The notes under the pieces are model-generated. The model was given only the letters and a program-made list of their open reading frames with translations, was not told the DNA's origin and did no database searches. 64,000 nt of DNA from Gymnothorax reevesii (taxonomy: Eukaryota; Chordata; Actinopteri; Anguilliformes; Muraenidae). Of the stretch, positions 22,998 to 33,049 are shown piece after piece. Made by a program: the position numbers and the translations under genes. The stretch is taken from the NCBI GenBank assembly GCA_029721435.1, contig CM056583.1, positions 72,105,120-72,169,119 on the forward strand, read 5' to 3'. Position 1 is the first letter of the stretch. Each line of letters starts with the position of its first letter.

Positions 22998-23781
22998 GAG
23001 CAAACCTCCAGAAGTTTGTTTTTTTATTTTTTTATGAATGAGCATAGCGTACCAGTGGGAGGTAGACAATACCTGAGGCAACTGCACCTATGCGTTTCTT
23101 ATTGAATAATAGACCGAGGTAGATGCCTGTTCTGAGTCGTACAAGTCCATTTGTTCAAACTTCTTCACTGGATATATTTGCCAAAGCGTAAAACGGGGGC
23201 TTTTTTCTCCCCCATTCATGAGCAGTAGCCTATAAACATTCAAAAATGAGCATGTTCTAAGGCACTACTACCTTTTCAATGATCTCTCTCTCTCTCCCTC
23301 TCTATCTCTCTCTCACACACACACACGCACACACAAGCCGAATAAACTGAAACTATAAAGCGCTGATAATAATAATAATAATAACAATAATAATAATACC
23401 GTCATGACACATTGCAATGATAATACATACTGATGATACATTGTCATATTATTCAATACAATAATGACAGTACAAACAATGAGTATACATCAACAAACCC
23501 GAGTGAGCCTTGAAGCTGCGAACTGTATTTCCGTCCTCGAAGTGAAAGCCTTCTCGATTGTACTTCTCATATAACATCCGCATATGTTCCGACGCTGTGC
23601 CATGCAAAATTAAGTCGCTCTTTTGCTCGGTAGGGTGATTTCTACCCCGCGTCTTACTGATATTATGCCAGTCTTTATTTCTCTTTAGCCCAGCGAAATG
23701 ATCTTTTAGCATAACGCAGTATCCACCAAAAATGTAACTCCATCCAAAAAACAGCAGAAATACTTGTTGACAGTGAGCCAT
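20498..23781 (-). CDS. bmp3: BMP3-type TGF-beta family ligand, three coding exons
   Basis: This is a secreted growth factor of the BMP3/GDF10 branch of the TGF-beta superfamily; family members dampen activin/BMP signalling in skeletal tissue. The coding parts are 23499-23781, 22014-22903 and 20498-20689 (283+890+192 nt), giving 454 residues; human BMP3 has 472. Residues about 5-20 are a hydrophobic signal peptide. The propeptide keeps [40 protein letters not shown] and [10 protein letters not shown], which match BMP3 rather than GDF10. A basic site KKARKR at about 339-344 precedes a 110-residue mature domain (345-454) with all seven cysteines (HC, YCSGSC, EPCC, SCAC). One N-glycosylation site, NMTV, lies in the mature part. 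I chose the ATG at 23781 because the frame extends only four codons further, to a TTG, and this Met is followed by the signal peptide. Splice sites are GT-AG with phases 1 and 0. No neighbouring gene was recognised, so synteny does not support or refute the name. Confidence 0.95.
20690..22013 (-). other. bmp3 intron 2
   Basis: This 1,324-bp intron splits the mature domain after PVPK, as in other BMP3/GDF10 genes. It holds a T-run at 21001-21019, a (TA)-rich patch at 21482-21490 and the CTCF-like motif listed separately. No transposon is obvious. Confidence 0.8.
21402..21417 (+). promoter_or_regulatory. CTCF-like motif in bmp3 intron 2
   Basis: The bases CACTAGAGGGCGCTCC fit the vertebrate CTCF core CCASYAGRKGGCRS at 13 of 14 positions when read from 21401. 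Whether it is bound is unknown. Such 14-mers also occur by chance and in repeats. Confidence 0.4.
22014..22903 (-). CDS. bmp3: bmp3 coding exon 2 (propeptide, cleavage site, first half of mature domain)
   Basis: The acceptor is a T-rich tract ending TTCATAG just before 22903. The donor is AAAG|GTATGT at 22013. The exon encodes residues 95-391 and ends in CQFPVPK. The frame is open upstream through the (ATT)n microsatellite, which would read as a poly-Asn run. That run is intronic and not part of the protein. Two basic clusters are visible: RARRSS in the propeptide and KARKR at the mature junction. Confidence 0.95.
22904..23498 (-). repeat. bmp3 intron 1 with three microsatellites
   Basis: The 595-bp intron 1 contains an (ATT)n run at about 22956-22996, a mixed (TC)n then (CA)n tract at 23283-23333, and an interrupted (AAT)n run at 23365-23398. 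No other feature is visible in it. Confidence 0.85.
23499..23781 (-). CDS. bmp3: bmp3 coding exon 1 (signal peptide and start of propeptide)
   Basis: This exon encodes residues 1-94 plus the first base of codon 95. It starts [12 protein letters not shown] and ends KAHS plus G. The donor is TCGG|GTTTGT at 23498, a weak but usable site. The split codon G|GT makes Gly with exon 2, and the joined reading aligns with human BMP3 across TVRSF to IFNL. The frame stays open past the donor into intron sequence, but that extension has no family similarity. Confidence 0.9.
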
Positions 23782-23971
23782 GACTCCAATCAAAGAAAAC
23801 TTCGCACGTTATAATTAAATATGTGAGCTCCGTACAGGGTTCCGAGTGACCTTTTCTTTCGGATGTGAAATCATCACCTGAAAAGAAGATAACTTTCACA
23901 AACAGTCCATTCTGTCAACTTTCAGAAGCTTACGGCAATAAGCTATAATACCCATTCGTAAGACGTCTGTG

Positions 23972-23995
23972 GGCTTTTGCATATATTTTTAGCGT
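23972..23995 (-). promoter_or_regulatory. possible TATA-like element upstream of bmp3
   Basis: Read on the minus strand, the sequence is CGCTAAAAATATATGC, about 200 bases upstream of the chosen ATG. A second AT-rich stretch at 23810-23825 lies too close to the ATG to serve as a normal TATA box. The start site cannot be fixed from sequence alone. Confidence 0.2.
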
Positions 23996-24009
23996 TTTTT
24001 TTTTCTCTC

Positions 24010-25700
24010 CGTCACAGCAAGATGTGAAGCCTACTCCAGAGTCCAACGATTTTGTTTCTGAGATCTGGGCTGATCTGGGGATCGACAGCCAATCGCACTC
24101 CTTCTCAACTTTCATTGAAGATAAATTACGTAGTGCTACAAACCGCATGCTTGAATTACCACCGTAGTGCCCGCCTGTTGATCCTCGCCATGCAGAAGTT
24201 TAGTATATTTGGGCGCGATCATGACTTACATGTTGCAAACGTTCGGTTCTTCAGTTGTCTGAGTATACTGAAGCAAGAGGAGGTAAAATCACACTTCATT
24301 TATACATTTGGCATGATGGTTTATTCTACATTTTCAAGGAACATATTTGTATTTTACATCATCACTAAAACTATTCAATCAATGAAGCAAATCAATGGCA
24401 CCATCCAACGACAAAATTTACGACGCAGTAAAACGCGTGCTGAGCAACGGTTTATTACGAGCCACATATTTCCCGTGACCGTCTCGGCTGAAATGTGGGC
24501 TTGGATTATTTTATATTAGTTCCGAAATGAAAACTTGTATTTTGTTATACAGCCAGCTGAACTCCATCGCTCAATAGAGGTGAAATAGTGAGTATAGTAA
24601 TTCATAAAATTCCATTTTTGCAGTGCCCAGGAGAAAAATTAATTCAATAATTTGGCTATGTTACAATATATTGCATCGTGAGTTACATACATCAGTGAGT
24701 GTAGACACTGAGAAAAAAGTATTAGAATACTTTATTTTAGAACTTCATTTAAAATCCCACTCCTTGCAACACCGAAAACCTGGAGGTAGAAAGCGCAAAT
24801 GCTTTCAGTTAAATCTATCCAGCCTTGCGCACATTGCAGACTGAATGAACTGCTGGCGGCTGGAGCTTGGTTCTGGTGTTCTGCACAGGGCACCTGTGTG
24901 CTGTCAGAATTCCGCTGGTCTTTATTAGCATGGTTACCAGAGCGCGAGGAAGCACTCACACTGCATACTCACAGCCTCCAGATTCGAGAGTATTCGCGAA
25001 CAAATCAGCTTTCTATCGGTTTCCAAGCGAAAATCGTTTTAGAACCCTCGGCACGCGTTTTTTTTTTTTTAAGGCCGGTTCAAATAGAAGGCTACTTGCG
25101 AATTTAAGTAGCCTACTTGTTTCCTGAAAATGTAATGCAATTTCAGGACCAGTGTCGTCAGAAGCCTGCTCTGAAGTGGGCTGTTCATTTTTATTTTTGC
25201 CTCCTGTTGTTAATGTACTGATGGTAGGTACAGTGGCTTTCCATTTCATGCATCTGTTTGGAAATACAGAGCCGATCCATGGATGTGAGCCTAATTATAG
25301 CCAGAATGCCAGTTTCCTACATTTTACCATGGTGACATTTGTTTTGTTCTAGAATCAGGGAGTCTGGTTGGTATGTGGGTCCCCCAAATATTGAAACATC
25401 TTAAAGCTAGGGCATGGCTTATGCATGGCAAGATCATCTTGCATGCGGGCTATAATCACACATGCAGTAGCCTACATTTACTGCCTGGTAAATCTAATTC
25501 TGCTAAATTTTACAGACAGATCAGCTGGATGCCACACTGTAGTACATTTCAAGCTGGTTTGAAAGCTAATTGGCTGCCTAAAAAATGTAAGTTAACTTAA
25601 TGTAAGTTAATTCAAATTGACTGTAAGCTTTGTCTCAACTCACAATCAGTCAAGACAATAAATAACAGTTTAAATTTTGAAAGCCTATGAACTTGAGTTC
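24010..25700. other. bmp3 upstream region
   Basis: A 155-codon plus-strand frame at 24052-24519 and several shorter frames have no family similarity. The presumed bmp3 promoter and 5' UTR lie at the left edge. No CpG-dense island is apparent. Confidence 0.4.
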
Positions 25701-25708
25701 AATATCTA

Positions 25709-25942
25709 CAGGGTGGGGAAGCAAAACTTGCACTGACATTTAAAGTACAAACAATCCCGCAACCACTCCCCTGAATTGTGTGCACCTGTTATTGCTAATA
25801 ATGCTGGACATATTGAATAATGGACTACCTATTATCTTTGTCTGCTTTATAATCTCTTTTTTTTTCAATAAACATGGCAGTTGAGAATAATATACAATCT
25901 ATGGATGGTGATTTATTTTACAAATTTTGCTTCCTCACCCTG
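25709..25942. mobile_element. complete mariner-type MITE
   Basis: The left end CAGGGTGGGGAAGCAAAA is mirrored at the right by TTTTGCTTCCTCACCCTG, with one mismatch. TA dinucleotides flank both sides (25707-25708 and 25943-25944). The 234-bp interior has no frame. The ends match a mariner family common in fish. Confidence 0.9.
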
Positions 25943-25944
25943 TA

Positions 25945-27865
25945 AACCTTCTCATGACAAGTGGAGTTAAAGAGAAGAAATAAATTCACATAACTTGATG
26001 GGGCTATCATGTTTTATAGCGCTCTAGCCTCTGCCAGCTGTATCTGAGGTAGAGTTTGCTGGCCCACTGTCACAGCAGCTTAACTGCTGGATTGTAGAGT
26101 GGAAAGAAGTGTTCTCATATTTGGCTGAGCCAAGCATCAGGATAACGCAATGATAGTCACAACCAGACATCACAGATCAGGAGGAAGGTGCAGGCAGTGG
26201 GGCGGTAGAAACAGTTTACTATTCAGAAATCATACATGTAAAGGTTAAACCTTGCGCAGAATGTGCACTGTCATTAGCTGCTTTTCCACATTTGATTAAA
26301 AACTCATGTATCTAATTGTAGGTTTAGAGTCAGGGGATAGAGATAAGGTTATCGTTAGGGAAACCAGAGACGACTCGCTTAAACAAAAGCTGTTTAACGG
26401 AGATGAAATGACGTCTTGTCAGTTTGGCAGATGGAATTAAGTGATGACCCCTAAAAATGCTGCCTTCCTGGGATGCAGCCTAAGCTTTGAGATGCACTCT
26501 GTCCTTGTGACATCTTGCACTCACCGATCATCACCTATCAGAAGTGAAAAGAAATGGCCAAACCCCCTCTGAGAGTTCCAGATGAGCAAAACTTGGATGA
26601 CGACTGCTTTTTCGAGATAATGCGTCATAGTAACACTTAAATTCGCAGGTTTGAACCAGAAATCACAGACTCTAAAATCTAACAGAAGCAGGAGGAATGT
26701 TCGATGATCACATATCTCCAAGCAGTCCTGCATGAATGGATGAACAACAACTAGTGATTGTGTGCTTACTGTGCACCAATGGTTTTGTTACACGGTAACA
26801 AGTTTGCAAACTGGAAAAGGCAGCATAAGTTTACACAGGGGAAAAACGGCTACCCATTAAGAACATTCAGAGCTAATGTTAGTATGCATGAAGTTGATCA
26901 GCAAATTGGTTGAACTACATCCAAGCACTGTTCAGTTTCCAGGTGCTGAGTTACCCAAACAAATACAATTAACTAGCTTGTAATCAATGTTATTACCGTC
27001 ATTGATTACCATCCTTTTTTTATTTTCCCCCAGTTTTGTGTACACCGGGGCGATTTTGTCAGGATTGTTTCCCAGTGCCTTACCCACTTTTCTTGCTCTG
27101 AGACAAATCATAGAAACTACTTTAGTCAATGTGCATGGTAAAGAAACATTCATCTTGCCTCATGAATACTGCATTTATGCCTCATGTGAAACCTTTGTTC
27201 ATTTCAATTGTTCTCATAACTATTTCTTGTACTGAAAGCCAGCTGCTTTATAGTAATATAACTCCAAATGTCACATTGTAAGGTGCTGGAGTTTGCCTAA
27301 GTGGGCCCATTACTCCCCATCTGGTGATGTGGTCCAAGAACTGCATACCGCTGGGAGCAGAGTTTTTATAGAACCAGTGCAAGACTCACGTGCTTGAAGT
27401 TACCCACAAAAACTGCAATAATAAAATAAAATTGGCTTACTTACAGGAACAGAATAACAAATTGGAATTATGCCTGTAATGTAGGCTATGTCAAATCTAA
27501 TCCAGGTTTGCCAAGTTCAGTACATGATAAACTATTAATGTAAAGTGATACTGACAGCAACTGTAAAATGAAAGCTTTAACTCAACTGTATTTAAATTTT
27601 GAAATATAACCCGCGTTTATCTGATGTCAGAATTTGCAAACTACGCGGAGATTTGTTTTAGTAGCAGTCTCTAGGTTTGTATAAAATATTTAGTTTTAGC
27701 TCATGGAAATATTTATTGAATGCATGTGCTTCTGTTAGATTTTCAGTAATTTCAACATGAATCCATCGCAGTTTCTACAGATATGTGAAATAAGCAAAAT
27801 TTCTCTTGAGTGTATTGGAGACGTAAGTCCTTTCACTGTCATTTTATTACTGTGATCATTGCTGG
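25945..27865. other. no recognisable gene
   Basis: Only short unmatched frames are present. No repeats were recognised. Confidence 0.4.
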
Positions 27866-27869
27866 TGTG

Positions 27870-28150
27870 ATTATACATCCATCATCTGACCCCCAGTAGG
27901 CAGAAACATGCACTGGGCATTTTACCAATCCATCACAGGGAAAACACACCATTCACTCACACATTCATACCCATGGGAGGCCAATTTAGCATACTTGTCT
28001 CGGGACTGTGGGAGGACAGCAGAGCTCCTGAGCAAACCTTTGTGAACACAGACAGATCACACAAACTCTGCAAGAAGGGGCCTGGGCCGGATCAAGCCTG
28101 CGACCTCTCTGCTGAATGTTAACAGCAGTACCCAAACCATCATCACGCAG
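27870..28150. repeat. dispersed retroelement segment
   Basis: The order CCATCACAGGGAAAACACAC, CATTCACTCACACATTCATAC, GGGACTGTGGGAGGA and GGGCCGGATCAAGCCTGCGACC is that of a very common fish retroelement segment, which normally ends in an accession-like run of CACCGTGC. It is moderately diverged. I cannot name the family from memory. Confidence 0.5.
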
Positions 28151-29204
28151 CCTATTTGGTGCAATAAATAATTTGCATTTACTTAGGAATATGTCTTTTC
28201 TTGGCGAGAAAAAGAAGGCATATGACACTAATCACAATCATAGTTACGACAGCAACTTTTTTGCGATTGAATAGCTACATCTGATCTTACAAAAAGAATA
28301 ATTTGTGTTTAAGTCCAGTTTATGCTAAAGCATTATTGATATTGCTGCCAAAATCACAGCACACAGAACACTGCCTGACATTTACCCATCCACATTAGTG
28401 CATATATACAGTGTGACATTACTTGTTTGTACATGAAAACTCATCTACAGTACATTCACTCTGTTCAGAAAAACACAGAAGAATTTTTTAAGTCGAGGTC
28501 ACTGAGTTCTCTCTTCCTGTGACATCACCCTGGCAACATATAACATGAGGAACTATATGCGGTACTTCTCTATTTGAAAGCGTCCTTCCAAAACTCAAAA
28601 GGACAAACAACATTGATGCACATCTGGGAGGGGGTGATTTTTAACACCACAAGCGCATGGGAGGGGCGTGACAATGTCTGCTCATCCCCTGATTTTTCCG
28701 CCCACCCGCACCTATGTGGTCTGGCTCTCTCCTGCGAGTAAATTAACTGCTCCATAACTGCACATGAATTACCACAGGTAATGCTCAGGAAAGGATAAAA
28801 ACAAAAGCTCAGTTTTTGTGCTGGGCAGATCTGCAAAAGAATGTTGTCTGAACCTGAAGTTAAGCATGTCGTAATCTATTGTGCCAGGACCTATGTTGGC
28901 ATAACAAGTGTCATTTTTAGCCATGGGCATATAATTGGAAGCTTTTTTAAATGCATTTGCAGGAGAAATGAGCTATAGCCTATGTCCTTCTTCTGGGCAA
29001 AATGTGAGTAATCTTTGAGTGCCTACCATGCATTTTTCAAACATTTGTGCGTGAATTAATTTGTCATTGACTAGATGCTAAAACAAAGCAGAAAAAAAAG
29101 AATCACAGAAAATTTAAATGCGTTGCAACAAATTATTTACACATATCTGTATATTATTCTTGTGCCACTCTTTTCATTGCAAGCATATAATTGCTATAGT
29201 CCAG

Positions 29205-29930
29205 AGTAGGAACCAATCGCAGATTCAGGGTACAATCTATGAGGGAGTATTTATTCACAGGAATAGTAATAATGTGGAAATCGTAAAGGAAAAGGCCGTG
29301 GCCCAGAATGAAGGAGGGAGCAGCCCAAGCTAAGTCAGTAATGGCTGGAGAGGGTAAGTGGCTGTTGCAGGGAAAAAAGCGAGGTGGTTAGTTCCCCTCG
29401 CCGGAGCAGGACTGCTATATAGTAGAATGGAAGCGTTTAGAAAGAACACCAATCCTGGTCCCAATCCTGGTAACCGATGAAGGCTTGGGAGGTGTTCCTA
29501 ATAAACAGACTCAGAGGAAACAGGAAGAAACGATAGATTAACAAGGACACGGTCCCGATCCTGGAGATTGATATAAAGGCTTGGAAGCTTGTTCCTATTT
29601 ATAAGGCTCCAAAGAGTAATTACGTTGTTCTTTATCATTAATTTGTTATTTAACAAAATAGATAAAATAGAACATTTTATCTCAATACGAAAAGAGACAA
29701 ACTGACTAGAAGGTTTGTTAGGGTAGAAACCTTGACAATCAAGCAAACACACTGACACCACAATGAACTTACAGAGATGATATATTCACAAAAACGGTGA
29801 GGCCGAGAAATGATAATACCTGGAAGCGAGGGAGGAGACAAGACGAGAAATCAGTTAAAGAGACGAACCACAAAAACGCACGCAGACTTCTGGAACAGGG
29901 GAGGAACTAATTAATGATACTTGAGAGTTG
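29205..29930 (+). repeat. dispersed repeat A, copy 1
   Basis: The head GGAACCA...CAGATTCAGGGT near 29210 and the body GAAGGCTTGGGAGGTGTTCC with TAATAAACAGACTCAGAGG near 29480 are shared with copies at 54850-55430 (plus) and 54280-54480 (minus). The body contains two related subunits of about 85-110 bases, each with a CCCRATCCTG...GGCTTGG..GYTTGTTCCTA pattern. It looks like a degenerate LTR. Confidence 0.5.
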
Positions 29931-29934
29931 TCGC

Positions 29935-32900
29935 ATAGAAAACTGCACTTAGTATTGTATTGTCTTCTGTAATGGTCATGTTCCTGATATTTCATAATAA
30001 AGTTAAAATTGAATCTCACGCTCACATTTTACCCCTGTCTCAACCGACATGCGGTGACTTATAACCTTCTCTACAACTTAGCAGCTAAATGCAGGGCCTC
30101 ACTGATGGCTCCAGTCAGCAAATGGGAAATAAAAAATCCATCACACATCTTCAAACACTTGGAACAAGTTTTGTTATGAGTTTTCAATCTGCTAAGGCTT
30201 GTTTTCAAATCCAGGGCTTTACTGCAGAAAGCATTACAGTGTTTCATGTAGTGAGAAAAGTATTGTAATAGATTCTCTTATATGGCTGGATCCCAGGTGT
30301 TTCTTGGCCAAATATAAACAAAATGAAATGTTTTCTTATTTTAAGGTCAACTTCTGTCAGGATTAAAAATAAAAAGAAGAAAATTACTATAGTATCCCAT
30401 TGGTGAATCACACTTAAAATTATTTGCACACACATGTAGGCAGTAAAGTGAATATGACGTCTTCTTTTCCAAACACCCCTATCCAAGTATGCAACACAAT
30501 CAAAATAAAGACATCTCAAAGGTGGTTGCTCTCTCTTGTACTATAATGTATACTGCAAAAGTATTGCATTTGATCAGATGTTTTCAATATTGGAATATAA
30601 CCAGCTTCAAGTGTCCCCAATTATTTTGGGCTTTTCTGGTATGGATATCCTTAGCCAAACATTACATCATTGGCAATTGCAAGGCATACATACTGCAACC
30701 AATCTTTCTGTATAAGAACTGAATCAATACATGGATGATGAGTTGGCACGCTTTGAGTAAGCATAGCTCACAGCTATACTTGTTGTAGAATTTCAGGCTG
30801 GAGACCAGAAAGTTGGAGGTCTGCATCACAGGAGGTTGCCAGGACATGGTATGATGCAGAAGTCAAAGATAACTAAACAAGATTATGAATAAACTCCAGC
30901 GAAAATTAAACCACACATTTTTTGGCTTAAGTATTTATTGAAAATCCCGTCCACTCCATACGCTGCATACACATGGTACTGTACTGTAATGTACTGTAAA
31001 AACAAGTATGTGCATAGGAAAATTTGAGTCACTCTTTCTAACATCATACTTTGTAATATGATGCCAAGGTTAAACAAATTAACAGGAGCCATGGATTTTT
31101 GACTTTGTGGATGACAACATGGTGCGATTTTCTCTCTATTTACAAATGAAATGAAAACTGAAAAGGGCAAGGTGTTCAAATTAATATAAAAAATTCTCTT
31201 TACATGTAGCTATCTTTTGTTTCTTTTTTGAAGAATCACTTATAATATTGCGGAAGAAATAATATAAGTACATTTAGACATTCATATCTAGTTGTTCAAG
31301 AGGACTAGTGAACGCCATTATCTTGTGTCCCCTGATTATTATTGGATGTGATTCAGGGGCAATTGTTCAGAGAATTGAGCATATAGCTATTCTGATGCTG
31401 GGCATTAAATAGACATGATATATATTTTTGCTACATCTGGATTGGTGGGAAGCTGGACACAAAGGAAAAGGTGATGTGGGTGTCCTAGCGGATGAGCTGG
31501 ATATGTGGTTCAGACATGCTAAGTAGAAGTGGTTTTAGGTATGCTCTGGCCAATATATTAGTGTTTGGACAGCATCAGGTTTCAATTCATGTATGCATCA
31601 GTTCTGTTTTGGGTTTGTGCTCAAGTACTAAGTAAAAAAAATGAACATGGTAATGACGGAGTCAGTTAGGGCACAGACTTGTCACCTTAAACTTGAGAAC
31701 ATGTGGTTCCATATCAGGTGATATGATGTACAGTACATGGTATTTGAATCAACCTGCAAAATGTTGGCTGGACCGGAAACTTCATGAGTCATTAGCAGAT
31801 TTTGATAAAGAAGAGCTCCAAGGGACATTGGTAATTTCCTTTGACCAGATTTTCTTCCCATTTTGCCTGAATACCAGTTTTCTTTTTTCATATCCAGACA
31901 TGTCTATTTTCACATGACTTCCCACTAAACTCAAACATATGTGGGATATATACTCCCATGTGGAAAACCTGGAGTGAGTAGGCAACCAAAGTCACTTAAG
32001 GTAAGTGACCGCACACTTCTGCATGCAGCATTCACACATCAAACTGTGTCAAAGAGAAAAGCCAGTCTACCAACAACTGGAGAATGCAAGCGTTTAAAGG
32101 AATACTAACTTCAAATATTTGAATATTAATCACAGTTTTATTGACGCTGAATTTCTTTGTGGACTGTTGGAACTCAGTGCAACAAGCAGATTTCATTTCG
32201 ATACATTGTTATGTACTGAATAATAGTCCTCTGAAAGATGAGACCCCCATCTCGGGACAGGGGTGACAGGTGGTGATAGGATCTTGGGCAGCGAGGAGTA
32301 TGGACTCACTTATGTTTTCTCTGATAGGCTGCGATATCCATCATCAAAAACTTGGGGAGGGGCTCAGTTCCATTTAACTTGGTTATGAGCACAACAACCT
32401 TTATAGTATTGCAGAGAGGTACTATCAAGGGGGAAAATACTAAAGTATTTTCATTCTTGTCCAATAAGCAGGAATAGATTCATAAATTGAAGGTTGCTTA
32501 GTTATAAACTCAATTTTTTGCACAAGCACAAAAAAAAATAAAAATCAAACGCTGAAAACAGCTCTTCCAAATAAGAATGATATGAGTTATAACAAGAGTT
32601 AACTTGCGATCGCCTCACCTTATTATGCCTGCTATCAACAGAAATGGAAGCTGTTACTGCACCTCGCCCAAAAATAAGAGCATCAGAGGTATTTAGGGCT
32701 TAACAGATCGAACCCCGGACTCAGGCACGGACAGAGGGTTGATTTTACAAGTTTCTTTGAGCAAAGAGGCAAAGTACGTTTGTACTAGGATTCCATGATT
32801 GGCTTGAAGATTTTCTGGAATTGGTTATGTAGTGGTTTGTTGTCAGTTTGTGCGCCATATTCGTTGGAGCGTGTGGCTAATTTTGTCCTCTGCTTTAAGT

Positions 32901-33045
32901 AGTTGTGCCTGCTTCTTGCTAAACCTGTTTTGTCTCATTAAACCTGCTCCTTGTTTTAGTGCGTTTCTTATTAACTGTTTAATGTGTTTTGCACCTGGCT
33001 AATTGTTGGCTTTTCTCACTTTTTGGAACTGGAAGTTGTTTGTAG
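29935..33045. other. no recognisable gene
   Basis: AT-rich sequence with short unmatched frames. CTGTA-rich short repeats lie at 30976-30999. Confidence 0.4.
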
Positions 33046-33049
33046 TTAC

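Noticed and set aside
24052..24519. 155-codon frame just upstream of bmp3 on the opposite strand
   Set aside because: It could suggest a divergent gene, but the translation has no domain and the composition is like noncoding DNA.
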